The position numbers were made by a program, and so were the translations under genes. From Microbacteriaceae bacterium (GTDB lineage Bacteria > Actinomycetota > Actinomycetes > Actinomycetales > Microbacteriaceae), in the NCBI GenBank assembly GCA_947453475.1, contig CANGGK010000009.1, positions 1 through 36,224 of the forward strand: 36,224 nt of DNA. Reading direction: 5' to 3'. The stretch's first letter is position 1, and each line of letters opens with the position of its first letter. A model generated the notes under the pieces. That model ran no database searches, had not been told where the DNA came from, and saw only the letters and a program-made list of their open reading frames with translations. Shown one piece after another: positions 1 through 9,735 of this stretch.

Positions 1-140
1 ATCAAAATCTGGGCCTGCACTCCCCCACGGCTAAGCCCAAGGATGTGCCCGGCGAGAAGTTCGGCATCGGCTAGAGCCGAGTCGATTCCCACCGACTCGA
101 ATCGCTCAGCTGCATGTCGAACCAGTTCGCCAAGTAACAC
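1..140 (-). CDS. prmC: Peptide chain release factor N5-glutamine methyltransferase, N-terminal part (truncated by window edge)
   Basis: Minus-strand frame from GTG at 138-140 reads VLLGELVRHAAERFESVGIDSALADAELLAGHILGLSRGGVQAQIL, PrmC/HemK N-domain-like; located directly downstream of prfA as is usual. Confidence 0.75.
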   Translation of the reverse strand, partial: MLLGELVRHAAERFESVGIDSALADAELLAGHILGLSRGGVQAQIL

Positions 141-150
141 GAGTGGTTCG

Positions 151-1230
151 CTACTTAGCTTCACCGATTGCGGCTAGGCGAGCCTCTTCGTCCATTTGGA
201 TTGCAGACTGAATCACAGGCTCGAGAGCGCCATCCATGACTGCATCTAGGTTGTAGGCCTTGTAACCGGTGCGGTGGTCTGCGATGCGGTTCTCAGGGAA
301 GTTATAGGTGCGAATGCGCTCTGAACGGTCAACCGACTTAACCTGCGACTTGCGGGCCGCAGACTGCTCGGCCTCGAGGGCCTCCTGCTGGGCAGCAAGG
401 ATGCGGGCACGAAGCACGCGCATACCTGCTTCACGGTTCTGAAGCTGAGACTTTTCGTTCTGCATCGCCACGGTAATACCGGTAGGCAAGTGAGTGATTC
501 GAACGGCCGAGTCGGTGGTGTTAACCGACTGACCACCGGGGCCAGATGAACGGTAAACGTCGATACGAAGATCGTTCTGGCTGATCTCGACTTCTTCAGG
601 CTCATCTACTTCAGGGAAGACGAGCACGCCCGCTGCCGAAGTGTGAATGCGACCCTGAGTTTCGGTTGCCGGAACACGCTGAACTCGGTGAACGCCACCC
701 TCATACTTCAGGTGAGCGTGAACTCCCTGGGCAGGGTCGGTGGTGTTCGACTTGATGGCCAGCTGAATGTCTTTGATGCCACCGAGGTCGGACTCGTTCT
801 TATCAAGAATTTCGGTCTTCCAACCCTTTGAGTTGGCGTACTGCAAGTACATGCGAAGTAGGTCGGCTGCGAATAGCGCAGATTCGGCACCACCTTCACC
901 GGCCTTGATTTCCATGATGACATCGCGGCCATCATCCGGGTCGCGAGGAATCAACAGGCGGCGCAACTTTTCGTTGGCCTCGTGCAGCTTCTGCTCGGTG
1001 GCCGGAACCTCTTCAGCGAACGCTTCATCCTCTTTGGCAAGTTCTTTGGCAGCAGCCAAGTCATCGCCAAGCGAGTTGACCTGGTTGTAGGCATTGATGA
1101 TTGCGCTCAGCTCGGCGTAGCGGCGATTTAGCTTCTTCGCCAGAGCTGGGTTACCGTGCAGCCCCGGGTCAGACAGTTGAGTCTGAAGCTCGAGGTGTTC
1201 GGCAATTAGAGGTTGAACCGATGAAAGCAA
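151..1230 (-). CDS. prfA: Peptide chain release factor 1
   Basis: 359 aa with [25 protein letters not shown] (GGQ domain) and typical RF1 architecture. Confidence 0.97.
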   Translation of the reverse strand: MLSSVQPLIAEHLELQTQLSDPGLHGNPALAKKLNRRYAELSAIINAYNQVNSLGDDLAAAKELAKEDEAFAEEVPATEQKLHEANEKLRRLLIPRDPDDGRDVIMEIKAGEGGAESALFAADLLRMYLQYANSKGWKTEILDKNESDLGGIKDIQLAIKSNTTDPAQGVHAHLKYEGGVHRVQRVPATETQGRIHTSAAGVLVFPEVDEPEEVEISQNDLRIDVYRSSGPGGQSVNTTDSAVRITHLPTGITVAMQNEKSQLQNREAGMRVLRARILAAQQEALEAEQSAARKSQVKSVDRSERIRTYNFPENRIADHRTGYKAYNLDAVMDGALEPVIQSAIQMDEEARLAAIGEAK

Positions 1231-1233
1231 TTT

Positions 1234-3054
1234 TTACTCCGAGTCAGAACCGGTTGGAACTGGCATTGACTTCTGAACCTGCATTAGGAATTCGACGTTG
1301 CTCGAGGTTTCCTTTAGGCGACTCAAGACTAGCTCCAGTGCCTGCTGCTGCTCTAGACCAGCTAGTGCGCGGCGTAGCTTCCAAACAATCTTGGTCTCAT
1401 CCGGGCTCATCAACATTTCTTCGCGACGGGTACCCGAAGCGTTTACGTCAACAGCTGGGAAGATGCGCTTGTCAGCAAGTGCGCGTGACAGGCGAAGCTC
1501 CATGTTTCCGGTTCCCTTGAACTCTTCGAAGATAACCTCGTCCATCTTTGAACCGGTCTCAACAAGAGCGGTTGCCAGGATGGTGAGCGAGCCGCCATCT
1601 TCGATGTTGCGGGCAGCACCGAAGAAGCGCTTTGGTGGGTAAAGTGCCGATGAATCGACACCACCAGAAAGGATGCGGCCAGAAGCCGGTGCGCTTAGGT
1701 TGTAAGCGCGACCCAGACGGGTGATCGAGTCGAGAAGAACTACAACGTCGTGACCAAGCTCAACGAGACGCTTTGCGCGCTCGATAGCCAACTCGGCAAC
1801 GGTGGTGTGGTCTTCGGCAGGGCGGTCGAAGGTTGAAGCGATAACTTCACCCTTGACGGTGCGCTGCATGTCGGTAACTTCTTCAGGACGCTCGTCAACG
1901 AGAACAACCATTAGGTGAACCTCAGGGTTGTTTACCGCGATTGAGTTTGCGATCGCTTGAAGCACCAAAGTCTTACCGGCCTTTGGAGGCGAAACGATCA
2001 GACCGCGCTGACCCTTACCGATTGGTGAAACCAAGTCGATGATGCGGGTGCTTAGCTTGTTTGCTTCGGTCTCTAGGCGCAAACGAGTCTGCGGGTAAAG
2101 AGGAGTTAGCTTCTGGAACTCGACGCGGTTAGCAGCCTGCTCTTGGGTTAGGCCGTTGATTGAGTCAATGCGAACGATTGCGTTGAACTTCTGACGACCC
2201 TGGTTGTCGTTTTCGCGTGGCTGGCGGATTGCGCCGACCACGGCGTCACCCTTGCGAAGTGAGTACTTCTTGACCTGACCAAGTGAAACGTAAACGTCAT
2301 TCGGGCCAGGTAGGTAGCCGCTGGTGCGAACGAAGGCGTAGTTGTCGAGAACGTCGAGAATACCGGCTACTGGAACTAGCACGTCATCTGGAGAGATCTC
2401 AGGCTCTGCCTCGTCGTAAGGGTTGTTGTTGCCACGGCCGCCGCGACCATTGCGGTCGTTGCGGTCACGGTAACGGTCGTTGCGATCGTTGCGGTTGCGG
2501 CTGCGACCATTGCGACCGTTGCGGCGCTCGTCGTTGAAGTCGCGCTCGTTACGTGAGTCGTTGTCGCGGGTTGAGTTATCGCGGTTCTGGTTGTCGCGTG
2601 GTTCACGTGGTTCGCGTGGCTCACGAGCCTCGCCGCCTTCACCGTTTGACTCGGCGTTGCCGCCCTCTGAACGCTCACCGTTGTTGCGGTTGCGTGAGTT
2701 GCGGTTGCGGTTGCGGTTACGAGAGTTACCCGAACGCTCCTGACGCTCACCACCCTCGCCGTTGCTTTCTGAACCAGAGTTTGAACCCTCGTTTGAAGAA
2801 CCCTCAGACTTGGCTTCGCCGCCGTCAGCCTTTGGAGCGCGAGTTGGCTTTTCAGTCTTCTCGGTAGCCGCGGCTGCATCGGTTGCAGGCTTGGCTGCAC
2901 GCGAGCGGGGGTTCTTCTTAGGTGCGTCTGCAGATGCAGAGTCGCTTGAAGCAGGAGCTGCTGAAGCTGAGGTTGCCTCTGGAGCCACTGCTCCGGCTTC
3001 AACGCGACGACCGCGGCGAGCTGCTGGCTTCTTGGTTTCTTGGATTTCATCCAT
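1234..3054 (-). CDS. rho: Transcription termination factor Rho with long disordered Arg/Asn/Glu-rich N-terminal region
   Basis: 606 aa; core contains GKGQRGLIVSPPKAGKT (Walker A), VLLDSITRLGRAYN and GGVDSSALYPPKRFFGAARN; N-terminal ~200 aa low complexity. Confidence 0.97.
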   Translation of the reverse strand: MDEIQETKKPAARRGRRVEAGAVAPEATSASAAPASSDSASADAPKKNPRSRAAKPATDAAAATEKTEKPTRAPKADGGEAKSEGSSNEGSNSGSESNGEGGERQERSGNSRNRNRNRNSRNRNNGERSEGGNAESNGEGGEAREPREPREPRDNQNRDNSTRDNDSRNERDFNDERRNGRNGRSRNRNDRNDRYRDRNDRNGRGGRGNNNPYDEAEPEISPDDVLVPVAGILDVLDNYAFVRTSGYLPGPNDVYVSLGQVKKYSLRKGDAVVGAIRQPRENDNQGRQKFNAIVRIDSINGLTQEQAANRVEFQKLTPLYPQTRLRLETEANKLSTRIIDLVSPIGKGQRGLIVSPPKAGKTLVLQAIANSIAVNNPEVHLMVVLVDERPEEVTDMQRTVKGEVIASTFDRPAEDHTTVAELAIERAKRLVELGHDVVVLLDSITRLGRAYNLSAPASGRILSGGVDSSALYPPKRFFGAARNIEDGGSLTILATALVETGSKMDEVIFEEFKGTGNMELRLSRALADKRIFPAVDVNASGTRREEMLMSPDETKIVWKLRRALAGLEQQQALELVLSRLKETSSNVEFLMQVQKSMPVPTGSDSE

Positions 3055-3210
3055 GTGTTTGTGTGCTCTTTCTTGAGTATTTCAGCGACTCAATGTTTTT
3101 GAGATTTTCGCTGGCATTCACGGTTCTTTAGAACTTGACCGTGAGTGATCGCATTAGATTTGCGAGGATTTGCGCGTCTTTTAGCTGATTCGCTAGAGAC
3201 TTGCGCGTGC

Positions 3211-4131
3211 TTATTGGTGCACTACTACTGTAGCACCCTTGAAGTCGACAGCAAGCAAAAGCGCCTTCCACTGTGGATAGTGTTTTGCCGCAATCTCTGC
3301 CGCTTCAAGTCTTTGCGCCGGGCCGGTAGCCAATACCAACACGGATGGGCCAGCGCCCGAAACCACGGCTGCGTGCCCGTGTTCGCGCATCAGCTGAACT
3401 AATGCGTGAGTTTCTGGCATGGCTGCCGCACGGTAATCCTGGTGGAGTTTGTCTTCGGTTGCCGCCATTAGAAACTCTGGGCTCTGGGTGAGCGAGGCGA
3501 TCAAAAGCGCCGAACGCGAGACGTTGAAAACCGCGTCGTTGTGAGGTACCGATTCTGGCTGAAGTGAACGCGCCAGAGCGGTAGACATTTTGAAACTAGG
3601 CACCAACTCTAGAAACGAGACACCGCGGTGAACAAATAGCTTCTTGTGGTGTGGCCCCTGCTCGTCTTCCCAGGCAATCGTTAGGCCGCCAAAAAGGGCC
3701 GGCGCAACATTGTCTGGGTGACCTTCAAGTTCGGTGGCAAGATCGAGCAAGTCTTTGTCGGTGATTTCGACGATGCCGTTTAGGAGGCCCTTCGCCGCGA
3801 TGATTCCAGACACTACAGCTGCGCCAGAAGAACCCATTCCACGACCGTGAGGAATGATGTTGTGAGCCTTTAGGCGCAGGCCAGGCAAAGCCTGACCAAA
3901 CTTCTCAAAGGTGAACGCGATTGACTTAACGACCAGGTTCGAAGCGTCGGTAGGAACCTCACCCTGGCCTTCGCCGTGAACCTCAACAAATGCGCCCTCG
4001 CCGGCCACTGCCTCTACCTCTAGCTCATCGTAGAACGAGAGCGCGAGCCCGAGAGTGTCAAAGCCAGGGCCAAGGTTTGCCGAAGTTGCCGGCACCTTCA
4101 CGGTGACTTTTCTGCCGATAAGAGAGGTCAT
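3211..4131 (-). CDS. thrB: Homoserine kinase (GHMP family)
   Basis: MTSLIGRKVTVKVPATSANLGPGFDTLGLAL and GRGMGSSGAAVVSG. The ORF track start at 4392 is too far upstream (overlaps thrC); ATG at 4129-4131 is the sensible start. Confidence 0.95.
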   Translation of the reverse strand: MTSLIGRKVTVKVPATSANLGPGFDTLGLALSFYDELEVEAVAGEGAFVEVHGEGQGEVPTDASNLVVKSIAFTFEKFGQALPGLRLKAHNIIPHGRGMGSSGAAVVSGIIAAKGLLNGIVEITDKDLLDLATELEGHPDNVAPALFGGLTIAWEDEQGPHHKKLFVHRGVSFLELVPSFKMSTALARSLQPESVPHNDAVFNVSRSALLIASLTQSPEFLMAATEDKLHQDYRAAAMPETHALVQLMREHGHAAVVSGAGPSVLVLATGPAQRLEAAEIAAKHYPQWKALLLAVDFKGATVVVHQ

Positions 4132-4133
4132 TA

Positions 4134-5213
4134 TTACTTCTTGGTCAAACCTAGGCGCTCGGCAACAGCCTCGACCTTGTTGGCCACTGCCTGCGGCTTG
4201 ATGTCTTTGCCACTCTCGGTCTTGAGAGCCCACATTGGGTCTTTCAATCCGTGGCCGGTTACGGTGATCACGATGGTTGAGCCGGCAGGTACTTCGCCGC
4301 GCTTCGAGTGCTTGAAAAGACCAGCCGCACCTGTTGCCGATGAAGGCTCGACGAAAACGCCGACCTCTTGTGACAAGAAGCGGTGCATCCAAAGGATTTC
4401 TGCATCTGAGGTGTAACCGAACTGGCCTTCAGTTTCTGCTCGGGCAGCCAAGGCTAGGTCGTAAGAAGCTGGGTTACCGATGCGAATCGCGGTCGCGATG
4501 GTGTCTGGCTTCTTAACCGGGTTTCCGAAACTGAACGGCGCCGAGCCTTCTGCCTGGAAGCCCCACATCTTTGGCAATGCTTTGATGCGACCTTCGATTA
4601 GGTCTTCTTTGTAACCCTTTGAATAAGCGGTGTAGTTACCCGCGTTGCCAACAGGCAATACGTGGAAGTCTGGTGCGAAACCAAGTGCGTCAACAACCTC
4701 AAACGCGCCAGTCTTCTGGCCCTCGATGCGGTCTGGGTTTACCGAGTTCACTAGGTGAACCGGGTAGTTCTCGGCAAGGTCGCGAGCTAGGTCGAGGCAG
4801 TCGTCAAAGTTACCCTTGACCTGCAGAATCTGAGCCTTGTGCGCAACCGCTTGGCTGAGCTTGCCAAGCGAAATCTTGCCCTTAGGCACCAAGACCACCG
4901 ACTGAATTCCGGCAGCAGCAGCATAGGCCGCAGCCGAAGCCGAGGTGTTGCCCGTTGACGCCGCAATGACGGCCTTTGCACCGTGACCAACAGCCTTTGA
5001 AACAGCCATGGTCATACCGCGGTCTTTGAATGAGCCGGTTGGGTTCATGCCTTCTACCTTCAGAAGAACACGCTCGGCACCAATTAGCTTGGCGAGGGCT
5101 GGAGCCTCAACCAACGGGGTGCCACCTTCACCAAGGGTGATAACCGGGTTATCGCTTGAGATGTCTAGGCGATCGATATATTCGCGGATAACTCCGCGCC
5201 ACTGGTGAGCCAT
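4134..5213 (-). CDS. thrC: Threonine synthase
   Basis: [29 protein letters not shown]-lysine motif; in hom-thrC-thrB order. Confidence 0.96.
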   Translation of the reverse strand: MAHQWRGVIREYIDRLDISSDNPVITLGEGGTPLVEAPALAKLIGAERVLLKVEGMNPTGSFKDRGMTMAVSKAVGHGAKAVIAASTGNTSASAAAYAAAAGIQSVVLVPKGKISLGKLSQAVAHKAQILQVKGNFDDCLDLARDLAENYPVHLVNSVNPDRIEGQKTGAFEVVDALGFAPDFHVLPVGNAGNYTAYSKGYKEDLIEGRIKALPKMWGFQAEGSAPFSFGNPVKKPDTIATAIRIGNPASYDLALAARAETEGQFGYTSDAEILWMHRFLSQEVGVFVEPSSATGAAGLFKHSKRGEVPAGSTIVITVTGHGLKDPMWALKTESGKDIKPQAVANKVEAVAERLGLTKK

Positions 5214-6532
5214 TAGATTCCTTCTACTCGGATTACTGAAGTAATAGATTCAACCGCGGCATTTGCGGCTAGAGCCTCGACCACTGCTGACAACGATGCG
5301 TCGGTTGCAACGTGGGTTCCTACCTCGAGGGTAGCGGTTGAGCGACGCTTGCCGCCGATTTGGCGCACCGACTGTTCGACAGTTTCAATCGAAACATGGT
5401 GATCAGCGAAAACATTGGCAATTTTTGCCAGGATGCCCGGCTGGTCGGTCACCTCGAGAGTGATCTGGTAGCGGGTGTATGCGCGAGCAATCGGCAAGAT
5501 GCTTAGGTTTGCGTGCACCGAGTCGGCCAGACCAGGGCCACCGGCAACGTGACGCTTGGCTGCCGAAACGAGGTCGCCCAAAACCGCAGATGCGGTCTGA
5601 ACTCCACCGGCACCGGCACCATAGAACATAAGCGAACCGGCTGCTTCAGCCTCGACGAATACAGCATTGAAGGCACCGCGCACAGCACCTAGCGGGTGGT
5701 CGCGCTCAATCAAAGCCGGGTGCACGCGAACGGCAACTCCGCCCTCGCCGTTGGCATCGGCATCTACACGCTCAGCAATAGCCAAAAGCTTAATTACGTA
5801 GCCATCGCGCTTGGCGGCGGCCATCTGCTCTGCGGTTACCTTGGTGATTCCCTCTCGGTAAACCTGCTCGAGTGGAACCTCGGTGTGGAAGGCAAGGTTT
5901 GCCAGAATAGCGGCCTTCTGCGCAGCGTCGAATGCTTCGATATCGGCGGTTGGGTCGGCCTCAGCGTAGCCAAGCTCGGTGGCTTCGGCGAGCGCGTCGT
6001 CGAAAGTTGCACCGGTTGAATCCATGCGATCAAGGATGAAGTTGGTGGTTCCGTTCACGATTCCCATGATGCGGTTGACCTTGTCACCGGCTAGCGATTC
6101 ACGGAGCGGGCGAATGATTGGAATAGCTCCGGCAACGGCAGCTTCGAAGTAAAGCTGGGCCCCTACCTGCTCTGCGGTATCAAAAAGTTCGGTGCCGTGT
6201 GTGGCCAGTAGGGCCTTGTTGGCAGTGATTACGTCTGAACCAGAGTTGAGCGCCTGAAGAATGTAGGTTCGGGCAGGTTCGATGCCACCCATTACCTCGA
6301 TGACGATGTCGGCACCAAGGATGAGGCTTTCGGCATCGGTGGTTAGCAACTCAACCGGCAGGCCATCGGCACGCTTCGAGTTCAGGTCGCGAACGGCGAT
6401 GCCAACTAGGTCGAGCTCGGCACCAACGCGAGCGGCAAGCTCGTGCTTGTTTTCGGTTAGCAGACGGGCAACCTGTGCACCAACTGAACCGGCGCCCAGC
6501 AGGGCGATTCTAAGAGGACGATATTCGGTCAC
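5213..6532 (-). CDS. hom: Homoserine dehydrogenase with C-terminal ACT domain
   Basis: [19 protein letters not shown] Rossmann motif, [17 protein letters not shown]-like [34 protein letters not shown] start; stop overlaps thrC ATG (TAATG). Confidence 0.96.
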   Translation of the reverse strand: MTEYRPLRIALLGAGSVGAQVARLLTENKHELAARVGAELDLVGIAVRDLNSKRADGLPVELLTTDAESLILGADIVIEVMGGIEPARTYILQALNSGSDVITANKALLATHGTELFDTAEQVGAQLYFEAAVAGAIPIIRPLRESLAGDKVNRIMGIVNGTTNFILDRMDSTGATFDDALAEATELGYAEADPTADIEAFDAAQKAAILANLAFHTEVPLEQVYREGITKVTAEQMAAAKRDGYVIKLLAIAERVDADANGEGGVAVRVHPALIERDHPLGAVRGAFNAVFVEAEAAGSLMFYGAGAGGVQTASAVLGDLVSAAKRHVAGGPGLADSVHANLSILPIARAYTRYQITLEVTDQPGILAKIANVFADHHVSIETVEQSVRQIGGKRRSTATLEVGTHVATDASLSAVVEALAANAAVESITSVIRVEGI

Positions 6533-6535
6533 GAT

Positions 6536-7963
6536 TTAGCTCTTCTCATTCTTTGCTGCCTCGGCTTTGTTGGCCTGGTAGCGCAGGTCTCTGGTAAACA
6601 GATCGGCTTCGGTCTCGCCACGGATGATGAGACGCGCCTCTCCCTTTTTGACGGCGACCACCGCTGGCTTGGTCAGGAAATTGTAGTTGCTTGAAAGCGA
6701 GTAGCAGTAGGCGCCGGTGGTTGCTACCGCCAATAGGTCGTTTGGCTGCACGTCTGAAGGCAGGTAATCGTGGCGAACCACGATGTCGCCGCTTTCACAG
6801 TGCTTGCCAACGACTCGAACAAGAGCTGGTGACGCCGAGGTGCTTCGCGAAGCCAGGGTCACGTGGTACTCGGCCTCATAGAGAGCCGGGCGAGCGTTGT
6901 CGCTCATTCCACCATCAACCGACACATACTTGCGAACCGCTGGAGTCTCGCCATCGGTTACCTTGACATCCTTGATGGTGCCTACGTTGTAGAGAGTGAT
7001 GCCCGCTGGTCCAGCGATGTATCGGCCCGGCTCAAAGGCAAGGGTCGGCACGGCAATGCCAAGGTTTGCGCATTGTTCGGCAACCACTGCGGTGATTGCG
7101 TCGGCAAAGTAACGAAGATCTGGAGCCTTGTCGGCTGGCTTGTAGTTCACGCCGAAACCGCCACCGAGGTTTAGTTCAGGCACGTCTCCCCCGGCAAGTG
7201 TCTCGGCATGCAAAGCGATTAGGCGCTTGGTCGACTCGACGAAACCGTCAACGGTGAAAATTTGTGAACCAATGTGCTGGTGAAAGCCCAAGAACTTTAG
7301 GTGCGAGTGTGAACGAATCTTTGCAACCAGCGCGGCGGCATCTGCGATTGGGATTCCAAACTTTTGGTCTTCACGAGCGGTAGCCAAGAAGTCGTGGGTG
7401 TTCGCGTGCACGCCGGTGTTGATGCGAAGGCGAACTCCCTGAATGGCATCTTGGGCACCCGCGGTGGCAGCAACTCGCTCAATCTCAAGCTCGCTGTCGA
7501 TAACGATTGCACCGACTCCTGCGTTTACGGCACGGCCGATTTCGCGAAGCGACTTGTTGTTACCGTGCAAACCGATGCGCGCAGCTGGGATGCCGCCGGC
7601 AAGGGCCGCCGCCAATTCGCCGCCACTGGCAACGTCAATGTTCAGGCCAAGTTCGTCAATCCAACCGACGATCTCGGTGCTCAAGAAAGCTTTGCTCGCG
7701 TAGTAAACCTTTGCTTCGGTGCCAATGCGCTTTGCTGCATCACCAAGAACGCTGCGAGCAGCCGTTGCACGAGCACGGAAGTCATCCTCATCGATTACAT
7801 AAAGTGGGGTTCCGAACTGAGTCGCTAGGTCGTTCACCGGGACTCCGGCAATTTCAACTTCACCGGTGGCTCGGCGAGTTGCGTGACGAGGCCAGACGCG
7901 AGCATCTAAGGCGTTTACATCGCTCGGATACTGCAGCCAGTCTGGCGCTAGGTGGTTAGACAA
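6536..7963 (-). CDS. lysA: Diaminopimelate decarboxylase
   Basis: VYYASKAFLSTEI PLP-lysine region, HQHIGSQIF, NLGGGFGVNY, FEPGRYI, ATTGAYCYSLSSNYN. Confidence 0.96.
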   Translation of the reverse strand: MSNHLAPDWLQYPSDVNALDARVWPRHATRRATGEVEIAGVPVNDLATQFGTPLYVIDEDDFRARATAARSVLGDAAKRIGTEAKVYYASKAFLSTEIVGWIDELGLNIDVASGGELAAALAGGIPAARIGLHGNNKSLREIGRAVNAGVGAIVIDSELEIERVAATAGAQDAIQGVRLRINTGVHANTHDFLATAREDQKFGIPIADAAALVAKIRSHSHLKFLGFHQHIGSQIFTVDGFVESTKRLIALHAETLAGGDVPELNLGGGFGVNYKPADKAPDLRYFADAITAVVAEQCANLGIAVPTLAFEPGRYIAGPAGITLYNVGTIKDVKVTDGETPAVRKYVSVDGGMSDNARPALYEAEYHVTLASRSTSASPALVRVVGKHCESGDIVVRHDYLPSDVQPNDLLAVATTGAYCYSLSSNYNFLTKPAVVAVKKGEARLIIRGETEADLFTRDLRYQANKAEAAKNEKS

Positions 7964-7972
7964 GAAAATCCC

Positions 7973-9631
7973 CTACATTCTCTCTGGCGCACTAACGCCG
8001 AGTAGATAAAGCCCATTGCGCAAAACAACTCCTGCGGCTTCGTTAAGCCATAGTCGAGTGCGGTGCACCGATTCGACTTCGCCACCCGAAAGCGGGGTCA
8101 CACGGCAGTTGTCATACCAGCGGTGATAAGCGCCGGCTACCTCTTCAAGGTAGCGAGCCACACGGTGTGGTTCTTTCAGTTCGGCGGCCGAGGCAACAAT
8201 GCGCGGCAGCTCGATTAGTTTGGCCAAGAGTTCAGACTCAGATGGGTGGCTCAAAAGCTCAGGCAGGAACTCGCTGTTGTCTACGCCGAGGCTGGCCGCG
8301 TTGATGGCTACCTGCTTGGTGCGGGCGTGGGCATACTGCACGTAGAAGACCGGGTTGTCATTGGTCTTCTTGGCCAACTGCTCGAGGTCGATGTCTAGGT
8401 TCGAGTTGATTGGTGATCGGGCGAGTGCATAACGAGCGGCATCCACGCCAACCGCACTAACGAGGTCTTCCATGGTCACCACGGTGCCAGCACGCTTAGA
8501 CATGCGAACCGGCTCGCCGTTGCGAACCAGGTAAACCAGCTGACCAATCATGATCTCGAGGTTTAGCCCCGGCTCGTCGCCGTATGCAGCGCAAAGCGCC
8601 ATCATGCGAGGAACGTATCCGTGGTGGTCAGCACCGAGCATGTAAATGCAACGGTCAAAACCACGTGAACGCTTGTCTAGGTAATAAGCCAAGTCGCCGG
8701 CGATATAAGCCGCTTCGCCATCGCTCTTGATGATCACGCGGTCGCGGTCGTCGCCGAAAGTGGTCGAGCGAAGCCAAACGGCACCGTCGGCTTCAAAGAT
8801 GTGACCCAGTTCGCGAAGGCGTTCTATGGCACGCTCGACAGCGTTCGATTCGTAAAGCGAGTTCTCGTGGAAGTAGACGTCGAAGTCGACGCCAAAGTCG
8901 TGAAGCGATTCGCGAATTTCGTGGAACATCATGTCGACACCGGCCGCACGGAAATTTTCCTGAGCTTCGGCCTCAGGTAGTGCCAAGACGTCAACGGCGG
9001 TTTCATCTAGAACCCGCTTGGCGATTTCGTCGATGTAGGCGCCGGCGTAACCATCTTCAGGAGTTTCTTCGCCCTTGGCAGCTGCCATTAGCGAGCGGGC
9101 AAAACGGTCGATCTGAGCACCGTGGTCGTTGAAGTAATACTCGCGAGTAACCTCTGCACCCTGCGCCTGAAGCACTCGGGCAAGTGAATCGCCAACGGCA
9201 GCCCAGCGCGTGCCACCAAGGTGAATCGGCCCGGTTGGGTTGGCCGATACAAACTCGAGGTTTAGTTTGAGGCCAGCGAGGTCATTGCCACGGCCGAAAG
9301 CCTCACCGGCATCGACGATGTTCTTGGCTGCTTCGCCTGCCGCAGCGGCGCTCAGGGTGATGTTGATGAAACCAGGGCCCGCAATGTCTACCTTGGCAAC
9401 GCCATCAAGGTTTTCGAGTTCCGGCGCCAAGAGTTCGGCGAACGCTCGTGGGTTCATGCCAAATTTGCCACCGAGTTGCATGGCGGCGTTGGTAGCCCAG
9501 TCTCCGTGATCGCGGTTCTTAGGGCGTTCAATAACAACTTCGGCCGGCAAATCGGCAGCGCCAAGTCGACCGCTCGCTTGCAAAGCCGAGAGGATGCGAA
9601 CAATCGCTGCAGAAAGGTCTGCTGGAGTCAA
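7973..9631 (-). CDS. argS: Arginyl-tRNA synthetase
   Basis: [28 protein letters not shown] (HIGH-like HLGG), [17 protein letters not shown] (KMSK), C-terminal anticodon-binding domain. TTG start. Confidence 0.96.
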   Translation of the reverse strand: MTPADLSAAIVRILSALQASGRLGAADLPAEVVIERPKNRDHGDWATNAAMQLGGKFGMNPRAFAELLAPELENLDGVAKVDIAGPGFINITLSAAAAGEAAKNIVDAGEAFGRGNDLAGLKLNLEFVSANPTGPIHLGGTRWAAVGDSLARVLQAQGAEVTREYYFNDHGAQIDRFARSLMAAAKGEETPEDGYAGAYIDEIAKRVLDETAVDVLALPEAEAQENFRAAGVDMMFHEIRESLHDFGVDFDVYFHENSLYESNAVERAIERLRELGHIFEADGAVWLRSTTFGDDRDRVIIKSDGEAAYIAGDLAYYLDKRSRGFDRCIYMLGADHHGYVPRMMALCAAYGDEPGLNLEIMIGQLVYLVRNGEPVRMSKRAGTVVTMEDLVSAVGVDAARYALARSPINSNLDIDLEQLAKKTNDNPVFYVQYAHARTKQVAINAASLGVDNSEFLPELLSHPSESELLAKLIELPRIVASAAELKEPHRVARYLEEVAGAYHRWYDNCRVTPLSGGEVESVHRTRLWLNEAAGVVLRNGLYLLGVSAPERM

Positions 9632-9669
9632 GATATTGCCTAACCGAAGTGATGAAGGTTCCCGCTAAG

Positions 9670-9686
9670 GTTTGACCTGGTCAAAC
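9670..9686. promoter_or_regulatory. Perfect 8-1-8 palindrome upstream of argS operon (candidate operator)
   Basis: GTTTGACC-T-GGTCAAAC, directly visible; lies about 40 bp upstream of the argS start in the argS/GH intergenic gap. Confidence 0.55.
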
Positions 9687-9735
9687 TCGGATGGGTACCC
9701 CTAAATCATACCGAAAATGGCTAGATAACGCCTGT

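Noticed and set aside
2440-2740. Tandem repeat/CRISPR-like pattern in the rho 5' coding region
   Set aside because: Short irregular codon-level repeats in frame, encoding NR/RD units; no direct repeats of constant length with unique spacers.
2376-3050. 224-aa minus-strand ORF overlapping rho in another frame (and + strand ORFs at 2283-3131)
   Set aside because: Frame-shifted readings of the low-complexity rho N-terminal repeat; no recognisable domain and rho itself is unambiguous.
3072-3092. Possible HspR HAIR element upstream of rho (CTTGAGT-N9-ACTCAA)
   Set aside because: Spacer is 9 rather than 7 and the final G is missing; better explained as an RNA hairpin arm.
4132-4392. N-terminal 87-aa extension of the thrB ORF
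   Set aside because: It lies inside thrC in another frame, has Arg-rich shadow composition, and the conserved homoserine kinase N-terminus starts at 4131.
7364-7828. 154-aa + strand ORF opposite lysA (also 7443-7703, 7507-7959)
   Set aside because: Antisense shadow ORFs arising from codon bias of a well-supported lysA gene.
9632-9735. T-box or lysine riboswitch in front of argS-lysA
   Set aside because: No T-box sequence or specifier stem is recognisable and the argS-lysA gap is only 9 bp; only a simple palindrome is visible.
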